From Tepidamorphaceae bacterium (GTDB lineage Bacteria > Pseudomonadota > Alphaproteobacteria > Rhizobiales > Tepidamorphaceae), in NCBI GenBank assembly GCA_028279445.1, contig JANQNT010000022.1, forward strand, positions 62,001 to 126,000: DNA of 64,000 nt, written 5' to 3'. Positions 1 through 8,386 of this stretch are shown piece after piece. Made by a program: the position numbers and the translations under genes. The notes beneath the pieces were generated by a model. The model was given only the letters and a program-made list of their open reading frames with translations. It did not search any database and had not been told where the DNA came from. Every line of letters starts with the position of its first letter. The first letter of the stretch is position 1.

Positions 1-1019
1 GTCAGCGTCAGCACCAGGCCGATCGCCACCAGATTGCCGAAGGTGTGGAACGCCGGACTGTCGGCGAAGTTGAGGCACAGGAAGGAGAGAATCGTGGTCA
101 CCGTGGCGAGCGCCACCGGCTTGGCGTTGAGCCTGACCGAGCGCATCAGCGCCGCCTCGCTGGTCATGTCGCGGCGAAGCCCATGCTGCCAGCCCAGAAT
201 GATATGCACGCTGGTCGCCACCGACAGGCCGAGCAGTGAGGACGGCACGACGCTGGTGACTCCATTCAGCACCGCACCGGTCCAGGCATGCCCGCCCATG
301 GTCGCCGCGACCGCAACCGAAAGCACGCTCAACAGCGCCAGCGTCGCCGTCAGCGAACCGAGCGCGATCAGCAGCAGCACGACAATGATCGCGACCTCCA
401 TAGGCACGTAGACGCCGAGATCGTTGCGGATCGCGGTCATCGACGCGGCCTCCTGCGCCGGTTCGCCGGTGAACAGCACCTCGTAGGCCCCCGCTCGCCG
501 CGCCGCGTCATCGGCGGCGGCCTGAAGCCTGTTCATCATCGCCCAGGAGGTCGCGCTGGTGGCGGTGACCGTGATGCCGAAGACGGCGACCGGCGGCCTC
601 CCGCGCACCTCTCGTATGATGACGCCCGGATCGCCGCCGGGCAGCGCCTCGCCCGCCGCCGCCACATCCTCCAGTTCGGCGAGGTCCGCCATGATCGCCG
701 CGGCCGCCGCGCGCAGTGGTTCCACCGTCACGTCCGCGTTCGCGCCCGCACCACGCACCAGGGCAATGACATCACGCCGATTGCCATAGCGTTCGCCGAT
801 GGCCTCGAAGGCAATGCGCTCGGGCGCATCCCGGGAAAAGTAGACGCGCGAGTCCGGGTCGAAGCGGAAGGAGATGGCGCCAAGCGCCCCAACCAGCGTC
901 AGGACGATACAAATGGTGATGACCAGCCAGCGATAACGCACCGACGTCTGCGCCAGCGCAGCGCAGATACCCGCGATGGAGCTGTTCGCCAGCCCGCCGA
1001 TGTCAGCCCCAGCCGTCAT
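1..1019 (-). CDS. RND/MMPL-family exporter, N-terminal part (3' end cut by window edge)
   Basis: The minus-strand frame opens with ATG at 1019-1017 and runs without a stop to the window edge, giving about 339 residues. The first membrane helix lies near residues 28-50, followed by a periplasmic stretch and then several hydrophobic segments (about residues 215-340), which is the half-RND layout of the MMPL/COG1033 exporters. The segment GLSVATSVHIILG sits where members of this family carry their conserved TM4 motif. Such proteins are inner-membrane pumps or lipid exporters driven by proton flow; the substrate here cannot be told. It is divergent from the ArsR cassette, sharing the AT-rich gap 1020-1139. 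Only about half of a usual RND protein is visible. Confidence 0.8.
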   Translation of the reverse strand, partial: MTAGADIGGLANSSIAGICAALAQTSVRYRWLVITICIVLTLVGALGAISFRFDPDSRVYFSRDAPERIAFEAIGERYGNRRDVIALVRGAGANADVTVEPLRAAAAAIMADLAELEDVAAAGEALPGGDPGVIIREVRGRPPVAVFGITVTATSATSWAMMNRLQAAADDAARRAGAYEVLFTGEPAQEAASMTAIRNDLGVYVPMEVAIIVVLLLIALGSLTATLALLSVLSVAVAATMGGHAWTGAVLNGVTSVVPSSLLGLSVATSVHIILGWQHGLRRDMTSEAALMRSVRLNAKPVALATVTTILSFLCLNFADSPAFHTFGNLVAIGLVLTL

Positions 1020-1081
1020 GCGCGACTTCTATCACGGGCCGCCATCGATCCAACCAGACAATCGGTGGCCGGTAATACGGC

Positions 1082-1118
1082 TTGACTATTTTATTATTTT
1101 TTATTTTAGTTAATTAAC
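1082..1118. promoter_or_regulatory. AT-rich divergent promoter region with palindrome, candidate ArsR-family operator
   Basis: The gap between the exporter and the ArsR gene contains an AT-rich block unlike the GC-rich surroundings. It has a -35-like TTGACT at 1082-1087 and the perfect palindrome GTTAATTAAC at 1109-1118, 22 bases before the ArsR start codon. ArsR-family repressors usually bind such AT-rich dyads over their own promoters, so autoregulation is inferred. No convincing -10 at ideal spacing was found. Confidence 0.4.
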
Positions 1119-1139
1119 ATTCATCGAAATTGGAAGCCG

Positions 1140-1475
1140 ATGCCCACCCTGCCCGACACATTCGCCGCCCTTGGCGACGCCACACGCTTCGCCATCGTCG
1201 AGCGGTTGCTGACCGAAGGCGAATTGAGCGCCGGCAACCTGAACGACGGCGTCGGCATCTCCGCACCGGCCGTGTCGCGCCATCTGAAGGTGTTGCGCGA
1301 GGCTGGCATCGTGGTGCGCCGCATCGACAAGCAACGGCGGCTTTATTCAGTGCGCCCGCAGGCGGTGCTGGCGATCAACCGCTGGATCGGCAGCCACCGC
1401 GCCTTCTGGGAGGCAAGCCTCGACCGGCTCGCGGCGGCGCTGGACAGGGACCTGGAGCCCGATGGACATGCATGA
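1140..1475 (+). CDS. ArsR-family winged-helix transcriptional regulator
   Basis: This 111-residue protein has the ArsR fold from residue 5 on: FAALGDATRFAIVERL, then the recognition helix region SAPAVSRHLKVLREAGIV and the wing RRIDKQRRLYSV. There are no cysteine pairs, so it lacks the classical metal-sensing site and belongs to the non-metal group that is usually paired with an SRPBCC protein. Its 3' end overlaps the SRPBCC start by 14 bases, so the two are co-translated. Likely role: local repressor of the three-gene cassette; the inducer is unknown. Confidence 0.9.
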   Translation: MPTLPDTFAALGDATRFAIVERLLTEGELSAGNLNDGVGISAPAVSRHLKVLREAGIVVRRIDKQRRLYSVRPQAVLAINRWIGSHRAFWEASLDRLAAALDRDLEPDGHA

Positions 1476-1899
1476 ACTGACCCTGGAGCGCATCCTGAAC
1501 GCACCGCCCGAGACGATCTTCGCCTACGTGACCGAAGCGAAGCACCTGCTGAACTGGTGGGGGCCGGAAGGCATGCATGTGGCCGACAACGCGCTCGACA
1601 TGTCGCGCCCCGGCGCCTACTTCGCGGTGATCGCCAATGCCGAGGGCAAACGCTTCAAGGTTTCCGGGGTGGTGACCGAGATCGACCCGCCGCGCAGCGT
1701 CAGCTTCACCTGGGCCTGGCACGACGAGACCGACACCCGCGGCCACGAGAGTTCGGTGAGGATCGCCATCGCCGATGCCGGCGGCGGGCGATCCAGGCTG
1801 ACACTCACCCAGTCCGGCCTGCCGGACGAGGAAGCCGCCGAGAACCACAAGAGCGGCTGGAACTCGACCCTCAACAAGCTCGAAGGCCAATTCGCCTGA
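1462..1899 (+). CDS. SRPBCC (AHSA1-type START-like) domain protein
   Basis: The 145-residue product is a single SRPBCC/AHSA1 domain: an N-terminal strand ELTLERILNAPPETIFAYV, the usual WWGPEG motif near residue 30, the SFTWAWHDE strand in the middle and the GWNSTLNKLEGQF helix at the C-terminus. These small proteins bind hydrophobic ligands in a deep pocket. The ATG at 1462 overlaps the ArsR gene; a second in-frame ATG follows at 1468. ArsR-SRPBCC pairs are very common in proteobacteria, and the function is generally inferred as ligand binding or stress response. Confidence 0.88.
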   Translation: MDMHELTLERILNAPPETIFAYVTEAKHLLNWWGPEGMHVADNALDMSRPGAYFAVIANAEGKRFKVSGVVTEIDPPRSVSFTWAWHDETDTRGHESSVRIAIADAGGGRSRLTLTQSGLPDEEAAENHKSGWNSTLNKLEGQFA

Positions 1900-1935
1900 A
1901 ACGCCCCTCCCCGATCACCCGAAGGAGCCTGCACC

Positions 1936-2253
1936 ATGCCCAAGTTCATCTTCGCCTATCACGGCGGCAAGATGCCCGAGACGCAGGAGGAGATCGACGC
2001 GGAGATGGCCGCATGGCGCGGCTGGTTTGAGGACATGGGCGCCGCGGTGGCCGACGGGGGCGCGCCGGTCGGCATGTCGAAGACCGTCAGCGCATCGGGC
2101 ATCGCCCATGACGGCGGGTCCAACCCGCTGTCGGGCTATTCGATTGTCAACGCGGACGATATCGCCGGCGCGACCGGCCTCGCCAGGGGCTGCCCGATCC
2201 TCAAGCGCGGCGGCAGTGTCGAGGTGGCCGAGATCATCGACATGGATATGTGA
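1936..2253 (+). CDS. YciI-family (YCII-related) protein
   Basis: This 105-residue protein begins MPKFIFAYHGGKMPETQEE and has the short alpha/beta fold of YciI-related proteins, with a helix WRGWFEDMGAAVADGGAP and a C-terminal strand VEVAEIIDMDM. It follows the SRPBCC gene after 36 bases with a purine-rich GAAGGAG at 1920-1926 as ribosome site. The third member of an ArsR-SRPBCC-YciI cassette; these three families often occur together. Enzymatic activity is not established for this subgroup. Confidence 0.85.
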   Translation: MPKFIFAYHGGKMPETQEEIDAEMAAWRGWFEDMGAAVADGGAPVGMSKTVSASGIAHDGGSNPLSGYSIVNADDIAGATGLARGCPILKRGGSVEVAEIIDMDM

Positions 2254-2287
2254 CGGCCCTTAGACGAGCATTCCGCTCAGCTCAGCG

Positions 2288-3604
2288 TTACGCCAGCAGG
2301 AACTTGATGCAGAACACTCCGGCCAGGACCCATACCGGGACGGTGAGGTCGGCAGCCTTGCCCGCGGCTAGCTTCACCAGGACGTAGGTGATGAAACCCA
2401 GGCCGATGCCTGTGGCGATCGAGTAGGTCAGCGGCATCGTGATCGCCGTGACGACAGCCGGTGCGGTCTCGGTGATGTCGTCCCATGCCACTTCGGCGAG
2501 ACCACGCGCCATGACAACTGCGACGTAGAGCAGCGCGGCGGCTGTCGCATAGGCCGGGATCGATCCGGCAAGCGGCGCGAAGAACAGCGCCAGCACGAAG
2601 CAACCCGCCGTCACCAGCGAGGCCAGTCCCGTTCGGCCGCCGGCGGTGACGCCCGACGCGCTCTCCACGTAACTGGTGGTGTTCGACGTGCCTGCCAGCG
2701 CGCCGGCGACGGTTGCGGTTGAGTCCGCCAGCAGCGCCTGGCGCATGCGCGGCAGCCTGCCGTCCTGATCGAGCAGGCCGGCACGGTGCGCCACCCCGAC
2801 CAGCGTTCCGGCGGTATCAAACAGGTCGACGAACAGCAGCGACAGGACGACGATCCAGAAACTGGCGGTCGCGACCTTGGCGAAATCGAGCGCCAGCAGC
2901 GTCGGCGTCGGATCGGGCGGCAGCGATACCACGCCGGAAATCGACGCAACCCCGAAGGGAATGCCAACGATAGTGACCGCGATGATGCCGAGGATGGTGG
3001 CGCCGGGCACTTTAAGGTGGTTAAGGCCCGCGATCAGTGCGAACCCGACCAGTGCGAGGATCGGCCCGGCGGCCGCGAGATCGCCCGCCGTGACCAGCGT
3101 GGCCGGATGATCGACGACGATCTTGGCGTTCTCCAGCGCGATGATGCCGAGGAACAGGCCGATACCGGCCGAGACGGCCAGCTTCAGCACCGGTGGGATC
3201 GCGTTGATGATCCATTCGCGCACCGGCAGCACCGAGATGACGACGAACAAAACGCCGGACACGAACACCGCCGCCAGCGCTTCCTGCCATGTGAAGCCGA
3301 GCGTTCCGACGATGGTGAAGGCAAAGAAGGCGTTCAGCCCCATGCCCGGCGCCAGAGCGATCGGATAGTTGGCGAGCAGCGCCATGATGGCCGTGCCGAT
3401 CATCGCCGCGACGCATGTGGCGACGAAGACGGCATCCTGTGGCATGCCGGCGGCGGCGAGGATCGAGGGATTGACGAAGACGATGTAAGCCATCGTCAGG
3501 AAGGTTGTCACCCCGGCGAGCACCTCGTTGCGCATGGTGCTGCCCGCCGCCGTCACCCCGAAGTAGCGCTCCAACACGCCCGATCCTTGTGTGTTGTCCA
3601 TCAC
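2288..3604 (-). CDS. NCS2-family purine permease, AzgA/PbuG type
   Basis: The 438-residue polytopic protein has the signatures of the AzgA branch of nucleobase-cation symporters: GVTTFLTMAYIVFVNPSIL near residue 32, ALAPGMGLNAFFAF near residue 85, and the substrate-site region VDLFDTAGTLVGV near residue 261. Family members import adenine, guanine or hypoxanthine with protons across the inner membrane. It stands alone on the minus strand, divergent from the FadL-like gene. apt and prs lie elsewhere in the window, which fits a purine salvage role. Start MMDN has two adjacent ATG codons and either is possible. No obvious terminator is seen downstream. Confidence 0.93.
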   Translation of the reverse strand: MMDNTQGSGVLERYFGVTAAGSTMRNEVLAGVTTFLTMAYIVFVNPSILAAAGMPQDAVFVATCVAAMIGTAIMALLANYPIALAPGMGLNAFFAFTIVGTLGFTWQEALAAVFVSGVLFVVISVLPVREWIINAIPPVLKLAVSAGIGLFLGIIALENAKIVVDHPATLVTAGDLAAAGPILALVGFALIAGLNHLKVPGATILGIIAVTIVGIPFGVASISGVVSLPPDPTPTLLALDFAKVATASFWIVVLSLLFVDLFDTAGTLVGVAHRAGLLDQDGRLPRMRQALLADSTATVAGALAGTSNTTSYVESASGVTAGGRTGLASLVTAGCFVLALFFAPLAGSIPAYATAAALLYVAVVMARGLAEVAWDDITETAPAVVTAITMPLTYSIATGIGLGFITYVLVKLAAGKAADLTVPVWVLAGVFCIKFLLA

Positions 3605-3787
3605 CGTCCCCCAACGCCCCGCATCCGCGTCATGGCGGCCCGCCCATCGGACCCAGGATCAGGAGCCTAGCCGCAATTCTGATGTGTCATTACAGCAACG
3701 TTTCGGTTTTCCACTGCCTGGCGGCGCGACGGCGGCCTTGTACTGACGCAAGGTGACGTGTAGGTCAGAATGGGACGGGGGAGCGTT

Positions 3788-5146
3788 ATGTTTGTCGCGA
3801 GAGTCGATCCGCTGGGTCGTAAAACGCAATTTTTTTCAGACAGTTGGCTACTGGGGTCAATGGCGGGCCTGCGCCGTGCGGCGGCGGCGTGCGCCAGCGT
3901 CTCAGCACTGCTGGCAGCCGCTCCGGCGCTGGCGGGCGGCTTCTACGCGCCCTACCAGTCCTCGACGGCCAACATGACCGCGATCGCCGGCGCCACCGCC
4001 GGTACGGGTGACGTATCGGGGCTGTTCTTCAACCCGGCCGCCAATGCCAGCATCAGCGGCCATCAGGTCTATGTCGACGCCAAGGCGTTTTTCCCCCAGC
4101 TTGAAATCAATGTGGCCTCGGCCAACGCACCATTTGTGCCCGGCCCCACCTTCGGCGGCGCCGACATCACCGGCGACGGCAATTCCGGCTCGCTGGCCGA
4201 CGAGGCCTTTGCGCCGAATGTCTTTGCGTCTCTACCGATCAACGACCGGGTGAAGCTCGGCTTCGCGTTCTCCGGCCCGTTCGCCGCCAGACTGGATGCA
4301 AACCCGACCTGGGCCGGCCGCTACCACCTGACAAAGACCGACATCGAGACCATCAACGTCACCACCTCGCTGGCCTGGCAGGCGACCCCGACGCTGGCCA
4401 TTGGCGTCGGCGTCCAGGTGCAGTACTTCGACGGCGTCTTCGAAAAGGCGGAGATTGGCCCGAACCCCTTTGCTCCCGGCACGTTCATCGACGCCGGCAT
4501 CGGGTTCCTGGAAGGCGACGATATCGAGGTCGGCTTCACCGCCGGGCTGGTCTGGCAGCCGACCGAGACGACCCGCATCGGGCTCGCCTACCGCTCCGAG
4601 ATGGAACACGACTTTTCGGGAACCGCCGGTCTGCGGATCAATCCGCTATCGCATGTGTCGGCGCACTACGACCTGACGATGCCACAGATCGTCTCGCTCG
4701 GCCTGCACCATGCCATCAACGACCGGTGGACGCTGCTCGGCGAGGTGCAGTGGCAGGACTTCTCCGAATTCACCGGCTTCGATATCGCGCTCGGCGGCCC
4801 GCCCTTCCGCGATATCCGCCCGCAGAACTGGGACGATAGCTGGATCTTCGCGCTCGGATTTGCCTACCGGCACGACGAGCGCACCATCCTGCGCGCCGGC
4901 GCGCACTACGACACGGCCGTGTCCGATGGCGGTGCCAACACGCTGTCGCCCGATGCCGACCGGGTAATGATCGGCTTCGGCATCGAGCGCCGGGTCAACG
5001 ACCGCTTCCGCTGGAGCGCGCACTACGCGCATGTGTTCTTCGACGATGCGCCGATCAACGTCACCTCGCCGGCCCAGGGGTCGCTGGTCGCCAGCATGGA
5101 GACCGATGTCGACATCTTCGGCATATCCGGCACCCTGACCTGGTGA
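3788..5146 (+). CDS. Outer membrane protein transport protein, OMPP1/FadL/TodX family
   Basis: The product is a FadL-type beta barrel. Its mature N-terminus reads GGFYAPYQSSTANMTAIAGA, matching the hatch strand of FadL that follows the signal sequence, and DVSGLFFNPAA is the usual next motif. The barrel runs to a C-terminal strand ending in tryptophan (SGTLTW). These channels let hydrophobic compounds such as fatty acids cross the outer membrane. Start: ATG 3788 has a strong ribosome site GGGGGAG at 3777-3783; ATG 3770 (longer) and 3860 (directly before the hydrophobic signal) are alternatives. The signal peptide should end at ALA near 3932. It is transcribed alone and ends at a bidirectional hairpin. 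Confidence 0.9.
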   Translation: MFVARVDPLGRKTQFFSDSWLLGSMAGLRRAAAACASVSALLAAAPALAGGFYAPYQSSTANMTAIAGATAGTGDVSGLFFNPAANASISGHQVYVDAKAFFPQLEINVASANAPFVPGPTFGGADITGDGNSGSLADEAFAPNVFASLPINDRVKLGFAFSGPFAARLDANPTWAGRYHLTKTDIETINVTTSLAWQATPTLAIGVGVQVQYFDGVFEKAEIGPNPFAPGTFIDAGIGFLEGDDIEVGFTAGLVWQPTETTRIGLAYRSEMEHDFSGTAGLRINPLSHVSAHYDLTMPQIVSLGLHHAINDRWTLLGEVQWQDFSEFTGFDIALGGPPFRDIRPQNWDDSWIFALGFAYRHDERTILRAGAHYDTAVSDGGANTLSPDADRVMIGFGIERRVNDRFRWSAHYAHVFFDDAPINVTSPAQGSLVASMETDVDIFGISGTLTW

Positions 5147-5152
5147 GCAACG

Positions 5153-5182
5153 AAAAAGGCCCCGGCAATACGCCAGGGCCTT
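5153..5182. terminator. Bidirectional rho-independent terminator
   Basis: A 7-bp stem AAGGCCC (5156-5162) pairs with GGGCCTT (5176-5182). On the minus strand the hairpin is followed by five T residues, so it should end the JmjC-like gene well; on the plus strand it ends the FadL-like gene with a weaker tail. It lies between convergent stop codons. Confidence 0.75.
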
Positions 5183-5215
5183 CGTCATGATTGCAGCGCT
5201 TGGAGCACGGAGCGT

Positions 5216-6205
5216 TCAGCGCAGATAGGGCTCGATCGGCGCCATGCCGTCCTCGGCGCTGTTGTCGAGGCGCCAGTTCACCCAGCGCTGGAACTCCGAA
5301 CCCTTCATCAGCCGGGCCTTCTTGACGGTCGCCGCCAACGCCGCCTTGGCCCAGAAGGCCGGACCGCGCGAACACGGTGAGGACGGCGGACGCGGCGTCA
5401 TCCCGAACCAGCGGCGCAGCACGCCGTTGCCGTAGCGCACGGCGTACATGTTGCGGATTTCATCGGTCCAGTGCTCGGTGGTCACCGACACGTTCAGGCA
5501 GTCCAGGTTCTCCACCCGATGCGGCGCGTTGAGCGGCCAGTGCATCATCTCGCCGGGTTTCAGCACACGCATCTCCGCGTAGTCGTCGAACCAGCGGTGG
5601 TAGTCAATCTCCTCCTCGGTGAGGCCGAGAACGACACGCTCGAGCTGGTCTTCCGGCAGGAACGGCGCAAGCGGCGGATAGACGTAGACGCGCTTGGCGC
5701 CACGCACCTGCCACAGCGACTGCCCCGGCACGTCGGCGTGGTAGTAGACCTGCGCGCCGGGCGAGGAGATCAGGATGCTCATGTTGTGCTTGAACGTCTC
5801 GATGTCGGGCACCAGTTCGCCCAGCTCATCGAACATCAGCTTGAGCAATTCGCGAAACCGTGGATCGAACTCGTGCAGCCGGCGCAGGTTGAGCCACAGC
5901 CGGCCGGTCTTGATCGCCTCGATCACTTCGCGCCCCGAGGCCTCGCCGAACTCGCCCTCGGTCCAGGTCTCCATGTGCTTGGAGCCCTGCGCACCCATGT
6001 GCAGCAGGTCGTAGTTCTCGCGCGGGCACTTCTCGATCAGCTCGGCCAGTGCATAGTCGGAGAACAGCCCCGTGCTCCCCAGCGCATGGCGGATGCACAG
6101 CGGGTGCTTGCCCCAAAGTGCGGCATGCTGTGGCTTGAAACCGGTCAGGACAGACTGCCCGGCATCCACGCCACCAGTCTGCATCCACTCGACATCACGT
6201 TTCAT
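5216..6205 (-). CDS. JmjC/cupin-like Fe(II)/2-oxoglutarate dioxygenase-type protein
   Basis: About 329 residues. The centre carries an HxD pair (YYHADVPGQSLWQVRGAKR) and a later His in NAPHRVEN, which give the two-His-one-carboxylate iron site of cupin_8/JmjC hydroxylases, and the RGAKRVYVYPP strand that follows the HxD motif in that family. The C-terminal 80 residues are helical and basic. Proteins of this type hydroxylate side chains of proteins, peptides or small metabolites; the substrate is unknown and there is no operon partner. The start at 6205 is chosen because GGAGGG sits just before it; a GTG at 6244 would add 13 residues. Confidence 0.75.
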   Translation of the reverse strand: MKRDVEWMQTGGVDAGQSVLTGFKPQHAALWGKHPLCIRHALGSTGLFSDYALAELIEKCPRENYDLLHMGAQGSKHMETWTEGEFGEASGREVIEAIKTGRLWLNLRRLHEFDPRFRELLKLMFDELGELVPDIETFKHNMSILISSPGAQVYYHADVPGQSLWQVRGAKRVYVYPPLAPFLPEDQLERVVLGLTEEEIDYHRWFDDYAEMRVLKPGEMMHWPLNAPHRVENLDCLNVSVTTEHWTDEIRNMYAVRYGNGVLRRWFGMTPRPPSSPCSRGPAFWAKAALAATVKKARLMKGSEFQRWVNWRLDNSAEDGMAPIEPYLR

Positions 6206-6404
6206 TTCGCCCTCCAGATCAGGCAAATCTCTGCGGGCGAGCACAATTGCGGCAGGGAGTTTACGAGATATTAAATCAATCGCAGACTTAGCGGTGTTCG
6301 CCCGTCAGGGTTAATGCGGAACGGACGCATTTGATCGAAAATAGTGACGTTGTTTCAATACATTAGGCCAGCGCCCACAGGCCGCCCCGCGCCGCGGGAC
6401 AAGC

Positions 6405-6989
6405 TCAGGCGGGCAGCGCGGCCGCTGGCAGCTCGCGCGGGTCGTAGCGGCCCGGTCGGCTGCGCAACATGAAGCGGTAGAGCGTCGGCAGGAACACGGC
6501 GACGACGATGAGCTTGACCGCGACGATGCCGAACGAGCCATTGGCCAGCAGATAGACCGTGGCGGCGATCAGTGCGATCAGGATGCCGATGGTCATCGCC
6601 ATATTGACCGCGTAGCCGAGCATGCTGCTGCCCTTGCGAAACGTCGCCGTGCTGCCGGCCTCCGCCAGGCGCTGGTGCAGCGCGCGCAGGAAACCCGCGT
6701 AGCCCGCGTTGTCGCTGGTGAAGCTGCCGAAGGACTGGAACGAGGTGTTGGTGAGCTGCACCGCCCCGCTCGTGCGCGAGACGATGGTCGCCATGTAGCG
6801 GTCGGTCTGCGCCCGCGAGGGCCGGTAGGCAAGCCTGACCTCCGAGATATCCGCGTAGGCCATGCGCTGCTCGACCCAGTTGCCCTCCTCGCGCCACACC
6901 AGCGCGTCATCCTTCAGCTCGTAGGTGCGCTCTTTGGCGAAGGCGTGATGACGGTGGGTGTAGGTGGGGTTGGGTGCGGCGGCGGGCAT
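6405..6989 (-). CDS. Hypothetical membrane protein with PH-like N-terminal domain
   Basis: I do not recognise a named family. The 194-residue product has a soluble N-terminal part (about 1-120) containing a strand-rich stretch that reads like a bacterial PH-type fold (TYELKDDALVWREE, then YADISEVRLAYRP), followed by two membrane helices at about residues 130-172 and a short polar tail. It probably faces the cytoplasm with its N-terminal domain. The gene is monocistronic on the minus strand and marks the left edge of the restriction-modification island. Confidence 0.65.
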   Translation of the reverse strand: MPAAAPNPTYTHRHHAFAKERTYELKDDALVWREEGNWVEQRMAYADISEVRLAYRPSRAQTDRYMATIVSRTSGAVQLTNTSFQSFGSFTSDNAGYAGFLRALHQRLAEAGSTATFRKGSSMLGYAVNMAMTIGILIALIAATVYLLANGSFGIVAVKLIVVAVFLPTLYRFMLRSRPGRYDPRELPAAALPA

Positions 6990-7043
6990 AATCCGAAAGC
7001 GTTCATTTTCGCGTCAAATGCCAACAAATATTAGGCTGGAAAA

Positions 7044-7123
7044 CTCAAAAAATTGAGAGAACATTTCATGAACTTTCTGTTTACTAAAGGGATTCAAACT
7101 GTCAATCTGTCGCAATGATTCCC
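7044..7123. promoter_or_regulatory. Upstream region of the methyltransferase gene with candidate autoregulatory operator
   Basis: The 148-bp gap 6990-7137 is clearly AT-richer than the flanking chromosome. It contains a 5-bp inverted repeat CTCAA / TTGAG at 7044-7057 and a longer imperfect one, GGGATTCA (7089-7096) against TGATTCCC (7116-7123), with one mismatch, ending 14 bases before the start codon. EcoRII/SsoII-type methyltransferases are known to repress their own promoter through their N-terminal domain, so this dyad is a plausible operator. This is inference from position and symmetry. Confidence 0.4.
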
Positions 7124-7137
7124 AGCAGAGAGGCAAC

Positions 7138-8385
7138 ATGGACGTAGTTGGTGAATTCAGGGATGCGGTCTCCCGATCCGGAATGCAAGCGGACGAAGTT
7201 GCCGATCTTCTAGGCGTGAGTCTCCGCACCGTTCAGCGCTACCTCAGTGGCAAAACGTCACCCCGGCCACGTGATATCCGGGCAGTGAGAGGCATGATTG
7301 CGGTGCGACCGGCCGTGTCGAAGTCGGGCGGTTTCACCTTTACGGATTTGTTCGCAGGAATCGGCGGCCTGCGTCTGGGATTCGAGGCAATTGGCGGCAG
7401 ATGCGTTTTCACAAGTGAATGGGACAAGTACGCCCAGAGAACCTATCGGGCGAACTTTCCACACGATGAACACGAGGTATCAGGGGACATCACGAAGATA
7501 GACGCCGCGGCAATTCCCTCTCACGATGTGCTTTTGGCCGGATTTCCCTGCCAGCCGTTCTCGATTGCCGGCGTCTCGAAGAAGAATGCGCTCGGCCGCG
7601 CCCATGGCTTTGAATGCGACACGCAAGGCACGCTGTTCTTCGATGTCCAGCGCATCATTGCGCACCACCGACCCGCAGCGTTCGTGCTGGAGAACGTGAA
7701 GAACCTGATCAGCCATGACAAGGGCCGCACATTCGACACAATCAGACGGGTCCTGACGGATGAACTCAAGTACGACATCCATTTCAGGATAATCAACGCA
7801 AGATCGTGGGTGCCACAGCACAGGGAACGCATCTTCATTGTCGGTTTCCGCCACGAGGACGCAGTCGGCTTTTCCTTCGATGACATGTCCTGTCCGGACA
7901 TGTCGGATGGACCGAAACTCGGGAGCATTCTGCACCCTGAAGACAGCACCGAGCGACTGGACAACCATTATACGATCGGGAACATCGGCCGCGTATCGGA
8001 CAAATACACACTGACCGACCATCTGTGGGGTTATCTGCAACGCTACGCCGAGAAGCACCAGGCTAGGGGAAACGGTTTCGGCTTCGGGCTTTTCGGCCCG
8101 GAGGATGTCGCCCGGACCCTGTCTGCCCGATACTACAAGGACGGGTCGGAAATCCTCATCCGGCAGCAAGGTCGAAATCCCCGTCGCCTCACCCCACGGG
8201 AATGCGCAAGGCTCATGGGTTTCGAGGCTCCGCTGGAACAGGAATTCGTTATCCCCGTCTCCGATACGCAGGCATACCGTCAGTTCGGCAACTCGGTGTG
8301 TGTTCCGGCCGTCAAGGCAGCGGCCCGGCACATGAAACCTGCGCTCGACAAGGTGCTATCCGGAGCCCAGGAGGCTGCCGCCTGA
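7138..8385 (+). CDS. DNA (cytosine-5)-methyltransferase, EcoRII/Dcm type, with N-terminal HTH
   Basis: The 415-residue enzyme has all main m5C methyltransferase motifs: motif I DLFAGIGGLRLGFEA (SAM binding), motif IV GFPCQPFSIAG with catalytic Cys138, motif VI FVLENVKNL, motif VIII PQHRERIFIVGF, and motif X near the end (YRQFGNSV). The segment HGFECDTQGTLFFDV is nearly that of E. coli Dcm, pointing to CCWGG as target. Residues 1-55 form a helix-turn-helix (MQADEVADLLGVSLRTVQRY), as in EcoRII/SsoII-type enzymes that regulate their own synthesis. It heads a tightly packed operon with vsr (gap of 1 base) and the endonuclease. The target site is inferred from similarity only. Confidence 0.95.
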   Translation: MDVVGEFRDAVSRSGMQADEVADLLGVSLRTVQRYLSGKTSPRPRDIRAVRGMIAVRPAVSKSGGFTFTDLFAGIGGLRLGFEAIGGRCVFTSEWDKYAQRTYRANFPHDEHEVSGDITKIDAAAIPSHDVLLAGFPCQPFSIAGVSKKNALGRAHGFECDTQGTLFFDVQRIIAHHRPAAFVLENVKNLISHDKGRTFDTIRRVLTDELKYDIHFRIINARSWVPQHRERIFIVGFRHEDAVGFSFDDMSCPDMSDGPKLGSILHPEDSTERLDNHYTIGNIGRVSDKYTLTDHLWGYLQRYAEKHQARGNGFGFGLFGPEDVARTLSARYYKDGSEILIRQQGRNPRRLTPRECARLMGFEAPLEQEFVIPVSDTQAYRQFGNSVCVPAVKAAARHMKPALDKVLSGAQEAAA

Positions 8386-8386
8386 C

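Noticed and set aside
2786-3670. A 294-residue plus-strand frame over the purine permease
   Set aside because: It is the complement of a membrane protein gene, very rich in Asp/Arg/Gly/His, and has no domain.
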